Assembly: GCA_045652125.1 (NCBI GenBank)
Contig: JAZRTT010000015.1
Span: 1 to 43,286 of the forward strand
DNA length: 43,286 nucleotides
Source of the DNA: Avoscillospira sp045652125
GTDB lineage: Bacteria; Bacillota; Clostridia; Oscillospirales; Oscillospiraceae
Direction of reading: 5' to 3'
In this document: in pieces, positions 25,120-34,416 of the stretch
Numbering within the stretch: position 1 is the stretch's first letter
Layout: each line of letters opens with the position of its first letter
Notes under the pieces: model-generated
Told to the model about the DNA's origin: nothing
Databases searched by the model: none
The model's input: only the letters and a program-made list of their open reading frames with translations
Translations under genes and position numbers: made by a program

Positions 25120-25440
25120 AGTTTGTCGAGAATTTAGGAGAGCGTAGAGACGGATTGCCACGCACCTGCGGTGCTCGCAATGACACGAATTAAGACGCTG
25201 GCAGTTCTTTTCGGGTAAACCTTACATTTTATGCGCGCCGGGAGGGGTGTGGGGGAGAGTGGCTTGATTTGCGGGAGCAAATCTTCAACGCTCTCCCCCA
25301 CGGCCTTTTTCATCCAATGCTTTTGTGGCCTGACAAAAGCATTGGCCTGCGGAGCATAACAGACTTCCTGCACACACCTCTCAGTCTCGCTGACGCTCGA
25401 CAGCTCCCCTCAAGAGGAGCCTTTTTTCTCCTCCCACGCA
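25120..25440. repeat. Mosaic of hairpin-forming intergenic repeats
   Basis: Four structured blocks stand side by side in a 320-base noncoding region. (1) ATTGC...GCAAT enclosing GCACC/GGTGC (25154-25181). (2) An 11-bp outer stem (25249-25259 with 25291-25301) containing an inner GATTTGC/GCAAATC stem. (3) A 13-bp perfect hairpin CCAATGCTTTTGT (25314-25326 with 25333-25345). (4) A CTCAGTC...GACAGCTCCCCTCAAGAGGAGCC block ending in TTTTTT (25380-25427). The wording of blocks 1 and 4 resembles short intergenic repeats dispersed in Oscillospiraceae genomes; that is from memory and not verified. Confidence 0.65.
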
Positions 25441-25444
25441 AAAA

Positions 25445-25472
25445 AAGCCCGCAGTCAGATGACTGCGGGCTT
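25445..25472 (-). terminator. Terminator after tuf
   Basis: 13-bp perfect stem (25445-25457 and 25460-25472) closing on two bases, then TTTTT on the minus strand. It ends the str operon. Confidence 0.93.
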
Positions 25473-25496
25473 ACTGTTATTCTGACAGATCAGAAA

Positions 25497-26699
25497 TTAC
25501 TCTTCGATCTCGATAACGACACCGGAACCGACGGTACGGCCGCCTTCACGGATAGCGAAGCGGAGGCCCTTTTCGATAGCGATGGGAGGGATCAGTTCGA
25601 CCTTCATGTCGACGTTATCGCCGGGCATGCACATCTCGGTGCCTTCGGGCAGGTTGATGATGCCGGTAACGTCAGTGGTACGGAAGTAGAACTGAGGACG
25701 ATAGTTGTTGAAGAAGGGAGTGTGACGGCCGCCTTCTTCCTTGGACAGGACGTAAACCTGGCCAACGAACTTGGTCAGAGGCTTGATGGAACCGGGCTTA
25801 GCCAGAACCTGGCCACGCTCGATGGACTTCTTGTCAACGCCGCGGAGCAGAGCGCCGATGGTGTCGCCGGCTTCTGCGTAATCCATCAGCTTGTGGAACA
25901 TTTCGATGTCGGTAACGACGGTGGAGCGGGACGCTTCAGTCAGGCCGACGATTTCGACGGGATCGTTCTTGTTGAGCTGGCCACGCTCGACACGACCGGT
26001 AGCAACGGTGCCACGGCCGGAGATGGTGAAGACGTCCTCAACGGGCATCAGGAAGGGCATATCAGCCTTACGGTCAGGAGTGGGGATATAGTTGTCAACA
26101 GCGTCCATCAGTTCCTTGATGCAGGCGAAGTCGGGATCGTCGGGGTTGCCGGACTCGTTGGTGACAGCCAGCAGAGCGGAGCCCTGAACAACGGGAATAT
26201 CGTCGCCGGGGAAGTCGTAGTAAGACAGAGTCTCACGGATTTCCATTTCGACCAGCTCCAGCAGCTCGGCATCGTCAACCTGATCGCACTTGTTCATGAA
26301 AACAACGATTGCAGGAACGCCGACCTGACGGGCCAGCAGGATGTGCTCCTTGGTCTGAGCCATGGGGCCATCGGTAGCAGCGATAACCAGGATAGCGCCG
26401 TCCATCTGAGCAGCACCGGTGATCATGTTCTTAATGTAGTCAGCGTGACCCGGGCAGTCAACGTGAGCATAGTGACGGGCGTCAGTCTGATACTCAACGT
26501 GAGCGGTGTTGATGGTGATACCACGCTCGCGCTCTTCGGGAGCCTTATCGATGGTGGAGTAATCAACGTAGTCAGCCTTGCCCTGCATACCCAGATACTT
26601 GGTGATAGCAGCGGTCAGGGTGGTCTTACCATGGTCAACGTGACCGATGGTACCAATGTTTACATGGGGCTTGTCTTTAATAAACTTCTGCTTTGCCAT
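25497..26699 (-). CDS. tuf: Elongation factor Tu
   Basis: A 400-residue GTPase that delivers aminoacyl-tRNA to the ribosome. G1 GHVDHGKTT (about 19), the G2 threonine in ERGITINTAHVEY, G3 DCPGHADY, G4 NKCD and the G5 SAL region are all intact, followed by the two beta-barrel domains (GRGTVATGRVERG, FRTTDVTGIINLP). AAGGAGG precedes the ATG. Codon choice is visibly narrower than in neighbouring genes, as expected of a very highly expressed gene. Last gene of the L7Ae-rpsL-rpsG-fusA-tuf run. Confidence 0.99.
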   Translation of the reverse strand: MAKQKFIKDKPHVNIGTIGHVDHGKTTLTAAITKYLGMQGKADYVDYSTIDKAPEERERGITINTAHVEYQTDARHYAHVDCPGHADYIKNMITGAAQMDGAILVIAATDGPMAQTKEHILLARQVGVPAIVVFMNKCDQVDDAELLELVEMEIRETLSYYDFPGDDIPVVQGSALLAVTNESGNPDDPDFACIKELMDAVDNYIPTPDRKADMPFLMPVEDVFTISGRGTVATGRVERGQLNKNDPVEIVGLTEASRSTVVTDIEMFHKLMDYAEAGDTIGALLRGVDKKSIERGQVLAKPGSIKPLTKFVGQVYVLSKEEGGRHTPFFNNYRPQFYFRTTDVTGIINLPEGTEMCMPGDNVDMKVELIPPIAIEKGLRFAIREGGRTVGSGVVIEIEE

Positions 26700-26789
26700 T
26701 TGGAAAATCCTCCTTATAGGTTTGTTTGTTATTTTTTCGTTTTCCTGCCATCCATCATACTACAAAAGTTGCTGAATGACAAGTAGAAT

Positions 26790-28868
26790 TTAACCTCTGG
26801 AACGCTTCGCGATAATTTCTTCCTGCAAAGACTTGGGCAGCTCGATATAATGGCTGGGTTCCATGGCGTACTGGCCACGGCCCTGGGTCTTGCTGCGCAG
26901 GTCGGTTGCATAACCGAACATATTTGCAAGAGGAACGTTGGCATCCACCTGAACCGCACCGCTGCGCATCTCCTGACCCAGGACATTACCGCGGCGGGAA
27001 CTGATATCGCCGATGACGTTGCCAGTGTACTCATCGGGAACGATGACAGCAACCTTCATGATGGGCTCGAGAATGACGGGGTTTGCCTTGCGGCAGGCTT
27101 CTTTGAATGCCATGGAGCCGGCGATCTTAAATGCCATTTCAGAGGAGTCGACCTCGTGATAGGAACCGTCGAACAAAGTGACCTTGACGTCCACCACATT
27201 GTAACCGGCAAGAACACCGGCCTGCATGGCGCCCTGAATACCGGCGTCCACCGCAGGGATATATTCCTTGGGGATGGCACCGCCGACCACGGCGTTGATG
27301 AACTCGTAGCCCTTACCGGACTCGTTGGGTTCCACACGGATCTTAACATGGCCATACTGGCCCTTACCGCCGGACTGGCGGGCATACTTGGTATCCTGCT
27401 CCACTTCCTTGCGGATGGTCTCTTTGTAAGCGACCTGGGGAGCACCAACATTGGCTTCCACCTTGAACTCCCGCAGCAGACGGTCCACAATGATCTCCAG
27501 ATGGAGCTCTCCCATACCGGCAATGATGGTCTGACCCGTTTCATCGTCAGTGTAGGTGCGGAAGGTGGGGTCTTCTTCTGCCAACTTCATCAGTGCGATA
27601 CCCATCTTTTCCTGACCGGCTTTGGTCTTGGGTTCGATGGCAACACGGATAACAGGCTCGGGGAATTCCATGGATTCCAGAATGATGGGATGGTCCATAT
27701 CGCAGAGAGTATCACCGGTGGTGGTATTTTTCAGACCAACAGCGGCGGCAATATCACCGGAATAGACCATTTCGATGTCTTCCCGATGGTTGGCGTGCAT
27801 CCGCAGGATACGACCCATACGCTCCTTGTTGCCCTTGGATGCGTTGAGCACCGTAGAGCCGGAGGACAGGGTTCCGGAATAAACCCGGAAGAAGCACAGC
27901 TTACCAACATAGGGGTCGGTAGCGATCTTGAAGGCCAGAGCGGAGAAGGGAGCGTTGTCATCGGACTCACGCTTGTCTTCTGCGCCGGTTTCGGGATCGG
28001 TACCGGCAATGGCAGGAATATCGAGGGGTGAGGGCATGAATGCCACGATATTATCCAGCAACTGGATAACGCCCTTGTTCTTGTAGGATGTGCCGCAGCA
28101 TACAGGGACCATGCGAACACCGATGGTACCCTTACGCAGAGCGCGGTAGATCAGCTCTTCGGGAACGGCTTCGCCCTCCAGATAGAGCATCATGATCTCC
28201 TCGTCCTCTTCGGAGACGGCATCCATGAGCTTTTCACGGTATTCATTGGCCAGATCCACCATATCGGCGGGGATCTCTTCTTCCCGGCAATCCTTGCCCA
28301 GATCATCATAGAAGACGATAGCCTTCATTTTGATCAGGTCAACAACGCCCTTAAAGTCGGCTTCGGAGCCGATGGGCAGCTGAACGGGAACGGCATTACA
28401 CTTCAGACGGTCCTGCATCATATCCAGAACGTGATAGAAATCAGCGCCCATGATGTCCATCTTGTTGACGTACACCATACGGGGGACATGATACTTATCG
28501 GCCTGACGCCAGACAGTTTCCGTCTGGGGCTCAACGCCACCCTTGGCACACAGGACAGTAACAGAACCGTCCAGCACGCGCAGGGAACGCTCCACTTCCA
28601 CAGTGAAGTCCACGTGTCCCGGAGTATCGATCAGATTGATCCGATGATCCTTCCAGAAACAGGTGGTAGCAGCGGAAGTGATGGTGATGCCGCGCTCCTG
28701 CTCCTGGGCCATCCAGTCCATGGTAGCAGTACCGTCGTGGGTCTCACCGATCTTGTAGTTCACGCCGGTGTAGAACAAAATACGCTCGGACGTGGTGGTC
28801 TTGCCTGCATCGATATGAGCCATGATGCCAATATTGCGGGTATTTTCGAGGGAATATTGTCTGGGCAT
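26790..28868 (-). CDS. fusA: Elongation factor G
   Basis: A 692-residue translocase GTPase, the standard bacterial length. AHIDAGKTTTSER (about 17), ERGITITSAATTCFW, DTPGHVDF and the NKMD motif make up the G domain. Domain IV with GGKGQYGHVKIRVEP and the C-terminal YATDLRSKTQGRGQYAMEPS complete the fold. It drives tRNA-mRNA translocation and ribosome recycling. It lies between rpsG and tuf as in most bacterial str operons. Confidence 0.99.
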   Translation of the reverse strand: MPRQYSLENTRNIGIMAHIDAGKTTTSERILFYTGVNYKIGETHDGTATMDWMAQEQERGITITSAATTCFWKDHRINLIDTPGHVDFTVEVERSLRVLDGSVTVLCAKGGVEPQTETVWRQADKYHVPRMVYVNKMDIMGADFYHVLDMMQDRLKCNAVPVQLPIGSEADFKGVVDLIKMKAIVFYDDLGKDCREEEIPADMVDLANEYREKLMDAVSEEDEEIMMLYLEGEAVPEELIYRALRKGTIGVRMVPVCCGTSYKNKGVIQLLDNIVAFMPSPLDIPAIAGTDPETGAEDKRESDDNAPFSALAFKIATDPYVGKLCFFRVYSGTLSSGSTVLNASKGNKERMGRILRMHANHREDIEMVYSGDIAAAVGLKNTTTGDTLCDMDHPIILESMEFPEPVIRVAIEPKTKAGQEKMGIALMKLAEEDPTFRTYTDDETGQTIIAGMGELHLEIIVDRLLREFKVEANVGAPQVAYKETIRKEVEQDTKYARQSGGKGQYGHVKIRVEPNESGKGYEFINAVVGGAIPKEYIPAVDAGIQGAMQAGVLAGYNVVDVKVTLFDGSYHEVDSSEMAFKIAGSMAFKEACRKANPVILEPIMKVAVIVPDEYTGNVIGDISSRRGNVLGQEMRSGAVQVDANVPLANMFGYATDLRSKTQGRGQYAMEPSHYIELPKSLQEEIIAKRSRG

Positions 28869-28886
28869 TCTTTAGCTCCTTTTTCT

Positions 28887-29357
28887 TTACCAGCGGAAAT
28901 GAGAGAACGCCTTGTTGGCTTCTGCCATCTTGTGCGTATCCTCACGCTTTTTCACAGCAGCACCGGTGTTGTTGCAGGCATCCATCAGCTCACCGGCCAA
29001 ACGCTCGATCATAGTCTTTTCGCTGCGGGCGCGGCTGTAATTGATCAGCCAGCGCAGGCCGAGAGTCTGACGGCGTTCGGGACGGACTTCGATGGGAACC
29101 TGATAGTTGGCACCACCGACACGGCGGGTCTTGACTTCCACAACGGGCATGATATTTTCCATAGCCTGAGTGAACGCCTCGAGACCATTCTTGCCGGTCT
29201 TTTCTTCAACGATTTCAAATGCACCATAAACGATTTTCTGTGCGACACCCTTCTTGCCGTCCAGCATGATGCTGTTGACGAGCTTGGTGACCAGCACGGA
29301 ATTATACATCGGATCCGGCAGCACTTCTCTTTTGGGAACATTACCTCTTCTGGGCAC
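28887..29357 (-). CDS. rpsG: 30S ribosomal protein S7
   Basis: Starting at GTG (29357) the protein has 156 residues, exactly the usual S7 length, beginning PRRGNVPKREVLPDP after the initiator. GAAGGAGGG stands about 8 bases before this GTG; an upstream ATG in frame would add six residues through the ribosome binding site. S7 nucleates the 30S head. The ending NKAFSHFRW is typical. Confidence 0.97.
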   Translation of the reverse strand: MPRRGNVPKREVLPDPMYNSVLVTKLVNSIMLDGKKGVAQKIVYGAFEIVEEKTGKNGLEAFTQAMENIMPVVEVKTRRVGGANYQVPIEVRPERRQTLGLRWLINYSRARSEKTMIERLAGELMDACNNTGAAVKKREDTHKMAEANKAFSHFRW

Positions 29358-29510
29358 TTCGCTTCCCTCCTTCATAAAATGCTTTCATGGGTACTTCGAA
29401 AGTGTGACTTTCGTTGGTGCCAGGCCAAGAGGTTTCTCTATATTAACCCACTCAGCAAGGCGCTGCCTTGCAATAAGGCATAGTTGCATACAAATTGGGG
29501 CGGGTTTGAA

Positions 29511-29933
29511 TTACTTCTTGCCGGCCTTGGGACGCTTGGCACCGTACTTGGAGCGAGCCTGCATACGGCCCTGGACACCCTGGGTATCAAGGGTACCACG
29601 GATGATGTGGTAACGGACACCGGGAAGGTCCTTGACACGGCCGCCTCTGATCAGCACCACGGAGTGCTCCTGCAGGTTGTGACCAACACCGGGGATATAA
29701 GTGGAAACCTCATAGCCGTTGGTGAGACGCACACGGGCGATCTTACGCAGAGCGGAGTTGGGCTTCTTGGGGGTGGTGGTACGAACAGCGGTGCACACGC
29801 CTCTCTTCTGGGGAGAAGACAGATCGGTAGCGCAGTTCTTCAGAGTATTCATACCCTTCTGCAGAGCGGGAGCGGTGGACTTGTAGGTGACCTGCTCTCT
29901 GCCCTTACGGACCAGCTGATTAAAAGTAGGCAT
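29511..29933 (-). CDS. rpsL: 30S ribosomal protein S12
   Basis: A 140-residue S12 in the Gram-positive length class. The decoding-centre loops are wild type in appearance: TTTPKKPNSALRK around the streptomycin-site lysine and PGVGHNLQEHSVV around the second. The C-terminus has the basic RSKYGAKRPKAGKK tail. The spacing to rpsG is about 150 bases with a small GCCTT/AAGGC hairpin in between but no clear terminator. Confidence 0.98.
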   Translation of the reverse strand: MPTFNQLVRKGREQVTYKSTAPALQKGMNTLKNCATDLSSPQKRGVCTAVRTTTPKKPNSALRKIARVRLTNGYEVSTYIPGVGHNLQEHSVVLIRGGRVKDLPGVRYHIIRGTLDTQGVQGRMQARSKYGAKRPKAGKK

Positions 29934-30029
29934 TCAGTATTTCCTCCTTTCTCAAAGAATGGCTGCTTGGCAGCATTTATTTTATCCCGAAATATCAAAG
30001 ATATTCCGTTGGGACCGAATTTTACCGGC

Positions 30030-30272
30030 TCAGTTCAGCAACCCTGCCGCAGCAGCGCCTACCGCGATGCCGCAAGCGGTACCCAGCTCTGCCATGGTGG
30101 GGACCATTACCACTTCCACACCAAGTTCGGCACACGCTTCTGCCAGGGGTTCTGTCAGCCGGGGGTCTGCATTTTGCGCCAGATAAGCACGGAGGATGCG
30201 TCCGTCTTTTAAGGACTTTTTAAACTGCTTAATGCCGACGACCTTACGCTGTGTTTTCAGTTCGTCCAGCAT
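30030..30272 (-). CDS. L7Ae-family ribosomal protein (YbxF-like, kink-turn binder)
   Basis: From the ATG at 30272 the protein has 80 residues: VVGIKQFKKSLKDGRILRAYLAQNADP followed by ELGVEVVMVPTMAELGTACGIAVGAAAA. This is the L7Ae/YbxF fold, which binds RNA kink-turns. The family usually sits directly before rpsL, as here. GGAGGA is 6-7 bases before this ATG; the ATG two codons earlier touches the binding site, and the long upstream extension is not conserved in look. It leads the str operon under its own promoter. Confidence 0.93.
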   Translation of the reverse strand: MLDELKTQRKVVGIKQFKKSLKDGRILRAYLAQNADPRLTEPLAEACAELGVEVVMVPTMAELGTACGIAVGAAAAGLLN

Positions 30273-30321
30273 TTTCATTCCTCCGATTTCGCTTTCTGCG
30301 CATAAACTCACACGATTATGA

Positions 30322-30350
30322 ATTATAGCAGATTGAACGAATTTCGTCAA
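30322..30350 (-). promoter_or_regulatory. Promoter for the L7Ae-rpsL-rpsG-fusA-tuf operon
   Basis: Minus strand TTGACG (30345-30350), 17-base spacer, TATAAT (30322-30327), close to consensus. It lies between the mreB stop and the L7Ae-like gene. Confidence 0.82.
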
Positions 30351-30438
30351 TAAAAATCGTGAATTTCACAGAAAAATTTTTCATTTGTCCGTACTTTTCA
30401 AAGGTTTCTCTGTCCGCTTATAACAGATTCTCCGCTTT

Positions 30439-31470
30439 TTATTCCTTCATCAGTTTTTTCCTTGCCAGATTGATGGTTCCTTCCTGCATGGAACTGATCC
30501 ACTGCAAACTTTTCCCGCAGCCCAGGGCCACACAAGTCTCCGGATCATCCGCTACCATGCAGGCAATTTCCGTCCGCTCGTAGATCAGCTTGTCCATGCC
30601 CCAGATCTGGCTGCCGCCACCTGTGAGAACAATGCCGTTTTTTGCCACATCGGACACCAGTTCCGGACTGGACAGTTCCAAAATGGAAAGCACCTCGTCC
30701 ACGATCCGCCATGCAGGACGGCGCATCGTCTCCAGCAGTTCCGAAGATGTGATCAGCACTTCCCGGGGCAAACCGGTTCGCAAATCCCTTCCCTTGACCA
30801 TCATGGAAACTTCTTCCGGCCGCAGGGCAACGCAGCCGATGGTAATTTTGATCTCTTCCGCCGTAGTGGCACCGATGAGCAAACCGTGACGGCGGCGGAC
30901 ATACGAAACAATGGTATCATCAAAGGTATCACCGGCCACTTTGATGGAAGAAGAAACGGCAATATCATTGATGCTCAAAACGGCAATATCCGTCGTACCG
31001 CCGCCGATATCCACCACCATACGTCCATTGGGGGCATTCAGGTCCAGCCCCGCACCCAATGCCGCTGCAAACGGTTCTTCAATGAGATAGACCCGTCGGG
31101 CACCGGCTTCCATTGCCGCCTGAATGACGGCGCGTTCCTCTACTTCCGTCACACCGCTGGGAACACAGACCACCACTCTGGGTTTGACCAGAGCGTATCG
31201 AATGATTTTTTTCAAAAACTGCGTCAGCATTTTCTCCGTCATTTCATAGTCGGAGATCACGCCCTCTCTCAAGGGACGAACCGCCACCACATTCCCCGGG
31301 GTACGGCCCAGCATATTTCGGGCAGCAGCGCCCACCTGCAGCACCTTGCCCGTATTTTTATCAATGGCAACCACAGAGGGCTCGCGAAGAACGATGCCCT
31401 CCCCTTCTGCATAGACCAGCACATTGGCTGTACCAAGGTCAATGCCCAAATCTCTGGATAATTTCATCAT
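30439..31470 (-). CDS. mreB: Rod-shape-determining protein of the MreB/Mbl family
   Basis: A 343-residue bacterial actin. Nucleotide-binding motifs: RDLGIDLGTANVLVY (phosphate 1), MVVDIGGGTTDIAVLSI (phosphate 2, about 150), and GIVLTGGGSQIWGMD (adenosine, about 290). A short basic/hydrophobic start (MMKLSRD) may help membrane contact. It guides cell-wall synthesis along the cylinder. No mreC or mreD follows, and a paralogue such as Mbl or MreBH cannot be excluded. It is 12 bases after comFC and so last in the recD2 operon. AGGTGA precedes the start. Confidence 0.93.
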   Translation of the reverse strand: MMKLSRDLGIDLGTANVLVYAEGEGIVLREPSVVAIDKNTGKVLQVGAAARNMLGRTPGNVVAVRPLREGVISDYEMTEKMLTQFLKKIIRYALVKPRVVVCVPSGVTEVEERAVIQAAMEAGARRVYLIEEPFAAALGAGLDLNAPNGRMVVDIGGGTTDIAVLSINDIAVSSSIKVAGDTFDDTIVSYVRRRHGLLIGATTAEEIKITIGCVALRPEEVSMMVKGRDLRTGLPREVLITSSELLETMRRPAWRIVDEVLSILELSSPELVSDVAKNGIVLTGGGSQIWGMDKLIYERTEIACMVADDPETCVALGCGKSLQWISSMQEGTINLARKKLMKE

Positions 31471-31482
31471 AAGATCACCTGC

Positions 31483-32148
31483 TTATTCTTTTTCCCTGTG
31501 TACCGCTGCGATCACAGCACACACCAATTTCCCCGCGCCTGCCAGTTTCAGCACCTTGCCGCATTCGGATAAGGTTGCCCCGGTGGTCAGCACGTCATCG
31601 ACCAATAAAATTCTCTTTCCCTCGATCGCTTCCGGGTCCACAGCCCGGTAGGCACCGAGGACATTGGCTCTTCGCATGGCAGCGTTTGCCGTTTTGGACT
31701 GCTTGGCATTGTGCCGTACCTTTTTCAGCGTACAAACAGCCTCCGTCCCCAGGGCTTTTGCCAAAGCCTGGGCCAGCAGCTTCGATTGATCAAACCCTCT
31801 TGTCCAAACGCGCTGCCAACTGCAAGGGACCCATGAGATCATATCAAATTTCCCGGTCAGCTTGTCCCGAACAGAAACAGCCATCCATTGTGCAAACTGC
31901 TCCACATAAGACTGCATCCCATGAAATTTCATTCTGCGAACAGCTTCGCTGATCGGGGCTTCATAGAAAAACGGTACAGCACAGCTTTCAAAAAAGGGAA
32001 TCTGTTCAGCTTCCCCGGAAAACTCCGGCAAATCACTGCTTTCACAGTCCCGACACAGCGTCCGCTCCTCTTTTTTCAGCAAAGCACCGCAGAGCATACA
32101 CTTGGGCGGAAACAGCAAATCCAGCACCACATTCACCAATTCGCTCAT
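31483..32148 (-). CDS. comFC: ComF family phosphoribosyltransferase-like protein
   Basis: A 221-residue protein with an N-terminal zinc site of two CxxC pairs (CMLC at about 17, CRDC at about 32) and a C-terminal phosphoribosyltransferase fold ending in the PRPP loop KRILLVDDVLTTGATLSECG (about 180). The GFDQSKLLAQALAKALG segment is typical of ComFC, which supports natural transformation in competent bacteria, though its reaction is not settled. Its ATG overlaps the recD2 stop (ATGA). Confidence 0.93.
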   Translation of the reverse strand: MSELVNVVLDLLFPPKCMLCGALLKKEERTLCRDCESSDLPEFSGEAEQIPFFESCAVPFFYEAPISEAVRRMKFHGMQSYVEQFAQWMAVSVRDKLTGKFDMISWVPCSWQRVWTRGFDQSKLLAQALAKALGTEAVCTLKKVRHNAKQSKTANAAMRRANVLGAYRAVDPEAIEGKRILLVDDVLTTGATLSECGKVLKLAGAGKLVCAVIAAVHREKE

Positions 32149-34382
32149 TCCCTGGCCTCCAGACGCAGCTTCAGACCGCTGTACCGCCTGGTCTGCCGAT
32201 CATTGGAAACCATGGCAGCCACCACTTCTTCGTTTCCCACAAGGATGAGCAGATCCTTGGCCCGGGTGATCGCCGTATACAGAACGCTTCTGGTCAAAAG
32301 ATACCGGCTGCCCTGCCATGCTGTGAGGATCACCGCACGGTATTCACTTCCCTGGCTCTTATGAACCGTCATGGCATAGGCAGGTTCCAATTCCGAAAGC
32401 ATGGAAAAATCATATTCTGCCACCCGATCATCAAACATTACCGTCACGGTTTCCTCCCGGATATCAATGGCGGTAATTTTTCCGATATCACCATTAAAAA
32501 TGCCGGATCCGGAACCAATTCCGTTGGTTTTTTTCCACATAATATCATAATTATTTCGGATCTGCATCACCCGGTCTCCTTCCCGGAAAGAGAAGTCCCC
32601 ATAGGTTTTTTCCCTTTTTTCCGGTGATGCGGGATTGAGCACCTGCTGCAGAAGTTTGTTCAGGGTACGGGTGCCGGTCTCATTCTTTCTGGTAGGTGAC
32701 AATACCTGAATATCTGCCGGGTCGATGCCCATGTTCCGGGGCAAGCGGTCGCAGCAGAGCTCTTGTATGGTTTTGATCACATCCTCTGCCGACCGGCGTT
32801 TCATAAAGAAGAAATCCCTGTCTTTGACAGATAATTCCGGCAGCTCGCCATGATTGACCGCATGGGCATTCATTACGATCAGGCTTTCCCGGGCCTGACG
32901 GAACACCTCAGTCAGCCGTACAGTAGGAACGATCTTGCTGCGAATCAAATCGGAAAACAGGTTTCCCGGGCCTACGGAAGGCAGCTGATCCGGATCGCCC
33001 ACCAAAATCAGGCGGCAATTTTGAGGCAATGCCCGCAGAAGAGACTGCATCAGCAGAATGTCCACCATGGAAGTCTCATCTACCACCATGACATCGGTTT
33101 TCAGAGGAGCTTCTTCATCATGGAAAAAACACATCGCCCCTGTTTCCGGATCATACTGTGCTTCCAGAAGCCGATGGATGGTGGAAGCCTCCCGGCCGGT
33201 ACATTCGCTGAGCCGCTTGGCAGCCCGTCCCGTGGGAGCTGCCAGACAAGATGTCATTTTCATTTTATCAAACAGGCGGAGAATCCCTGCCATAATGGTG
33301 GTCTTACCCGTTCCGGGGCCGCCGGTAACGATCATTACCTGATGCTCAGTCGCTGAACGGATGGCCTCCAGCTGTTTTTCCGCATAGTCGATACCGCTTT
33401 CACTCTCCACGGCAGCCAGAAGTGCTTCTAACTTCCCCGGTATCTTTGGCGTGGATTCCGCCATGGTTAAAATCCGCTTCGCAATGTAAGTTTCCGCTTC
33501 ATACAATTCCGGTACATAACAGGCAGTAAGACCGGCGATCTGATCCATACACAGCTGTTTTGTCTGAGCCAGACGATCAACACCGGCATCTGCCGTTTCT
33601 TCATCCAGCCCAAGCAGCGCAGCCGTCGCCGCGATCAGTTTATTTCGCGGAATGAACGCGTGACCATTGGACTGATTGAAGGTCAATTCAAACAAAAGCC
33701 CGGCTTCCACACGCCGCTCGTGGTCTGCCTCTGTCCCCAATTCCAGAGCAAAGGCATCCACCGCAGAAAAATCTGCTCCAAAATAAGGCTGCGTCAGCAC
33801 ATAGGGATCGTCCTCCAGCGCCTCCACAGACAGCTCTCCGTAAACACGATACAGCCGCATGGCCAGCTCCACAGGCAGGCGATGAGCCGCCAGATACTCA
33901 ATGAGCCGCCGCATTCCAACCTGCCGCTTGAAGCTTTCAGACATTTCCAATGCCTTGGCTCGTGATATCCCGGAAATTTGCGTCAGCTTCTCCGGATCAT
34001 TTTCCAAAATATCCAGACTATGACTGCCAAAAGCAGCCACAATGCGCTGCGCGGTCTTTTCCCCAATGCCTTTTACTGCACGGGAGGACAGGTAGGATAA
34101 TATTTCCTCACCGGTTTCCGGCATCAGCCGTTCCAGCAAATCCGCCTCAAACTGGCGGCCGTAGGACGCATGGGATGTCCAATGACCCGTAATGGCCAGC
34201 CGTTCCCCCACCACAGTCATAGGGATCGTCCCCACCACTGTAATACTCTCTCCGTCCTGAGAACGCAGGCGCAGAACCGTATAGCCGTTTTCCGGATTTT
34301 GAAAAATCACCGCCATAACGGTTCCATAGAGCATTTCCTGTTCCATCGCATACGACCCCATTTTCGTAGTCTGTTTTATCAT
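32145..34382 (-). CDS. recD2: RecD-like DNA helicase RecD2
   Basis: A 745-residue SF1B 5'-3' helicase not linked to RecBC. The N-terminal third carries an OB-like start and helix-hairpin-helix repeats (SSRAVKGIGEKTAQRIV, LTQISGISRAKALEM). Motor motifs follow: GGPGTGKTTIMAG (about 355), APTGRAAKRLSE, VVDETSMVD, LVGDPDQLPSVGPGN and TVHKSQGSEYRAVIL near the C-terminus. RecD2 acts in replication fork stability and repair. The start chosen has GGAG about 9 bases upstream; an ATG 12 codons later is possible. Second in a four-gene run with comFC and mreB. Confidence 0.95.
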   Translation of the reverse strand: MIKQTTKMGSYAMEQEMLYGTVMAVIFQNPENGYTVLRLRSQDGESITVVGTIPMTVVGERLAITGHWTSHASYGRQFEADLLERLMPETGEEILSYLSSRAVKGIGEKTAQRIVAAFGSHSLDILENDPEKLTQISGISRAKALEMSESFKRQVGMRRLIEYLAAHRLPVELAMRLYRVYGELSVEALEDDPYVLTQPYFGADFSAVDAFALELGTEADHERRVEAGLLFELTFNQSNGHAFIPRNKLIAATAALLGLDEETADAGVDRLAQTKQLCMDQIAGLTACYVPELYEAETYIAKRILTMAESTPKIPGKLEALLAAVESESGIDYAEKQLEAIRSATEHQVMIVTGGPGTGKTTIMAGILRLFDKMKMTSCLAAPTGRAAKRLSECTGREASTIHRLLEAQYDPETGAMCFFHDEEAPLKTDVMVVDETSMVDILLMQSLLRALPQNCRLILVGDPDQLPSVGPGNLFSDLIRSKIVPTVRLTEVFRQARESLIVMNAHAVNHGELPELSVKDRDFFFMKRRSAEDVIKTIQELCCDRLPRNMGIDPADIQVLSPTRKNETGTRTLNKLLQQVLNPASPEKREKTYGDFSFREGDRVMQIRNNYDIMWKKTNGIGSGSGIFNGDIGKITAIDIREETVTVMFDDRVAEYDFSMLSELEPAYAMTVHKSQGSEYRAVILTAWQGSRYLLTRSVLYTAITRAKDLLILVGNEEVVAAMVSNDRQTRRYSGLKLRLEARE

Positions 34383-34416
34383 ACAATAAAACTCCGATTA
34401 TTTCAATGAAAAAACC

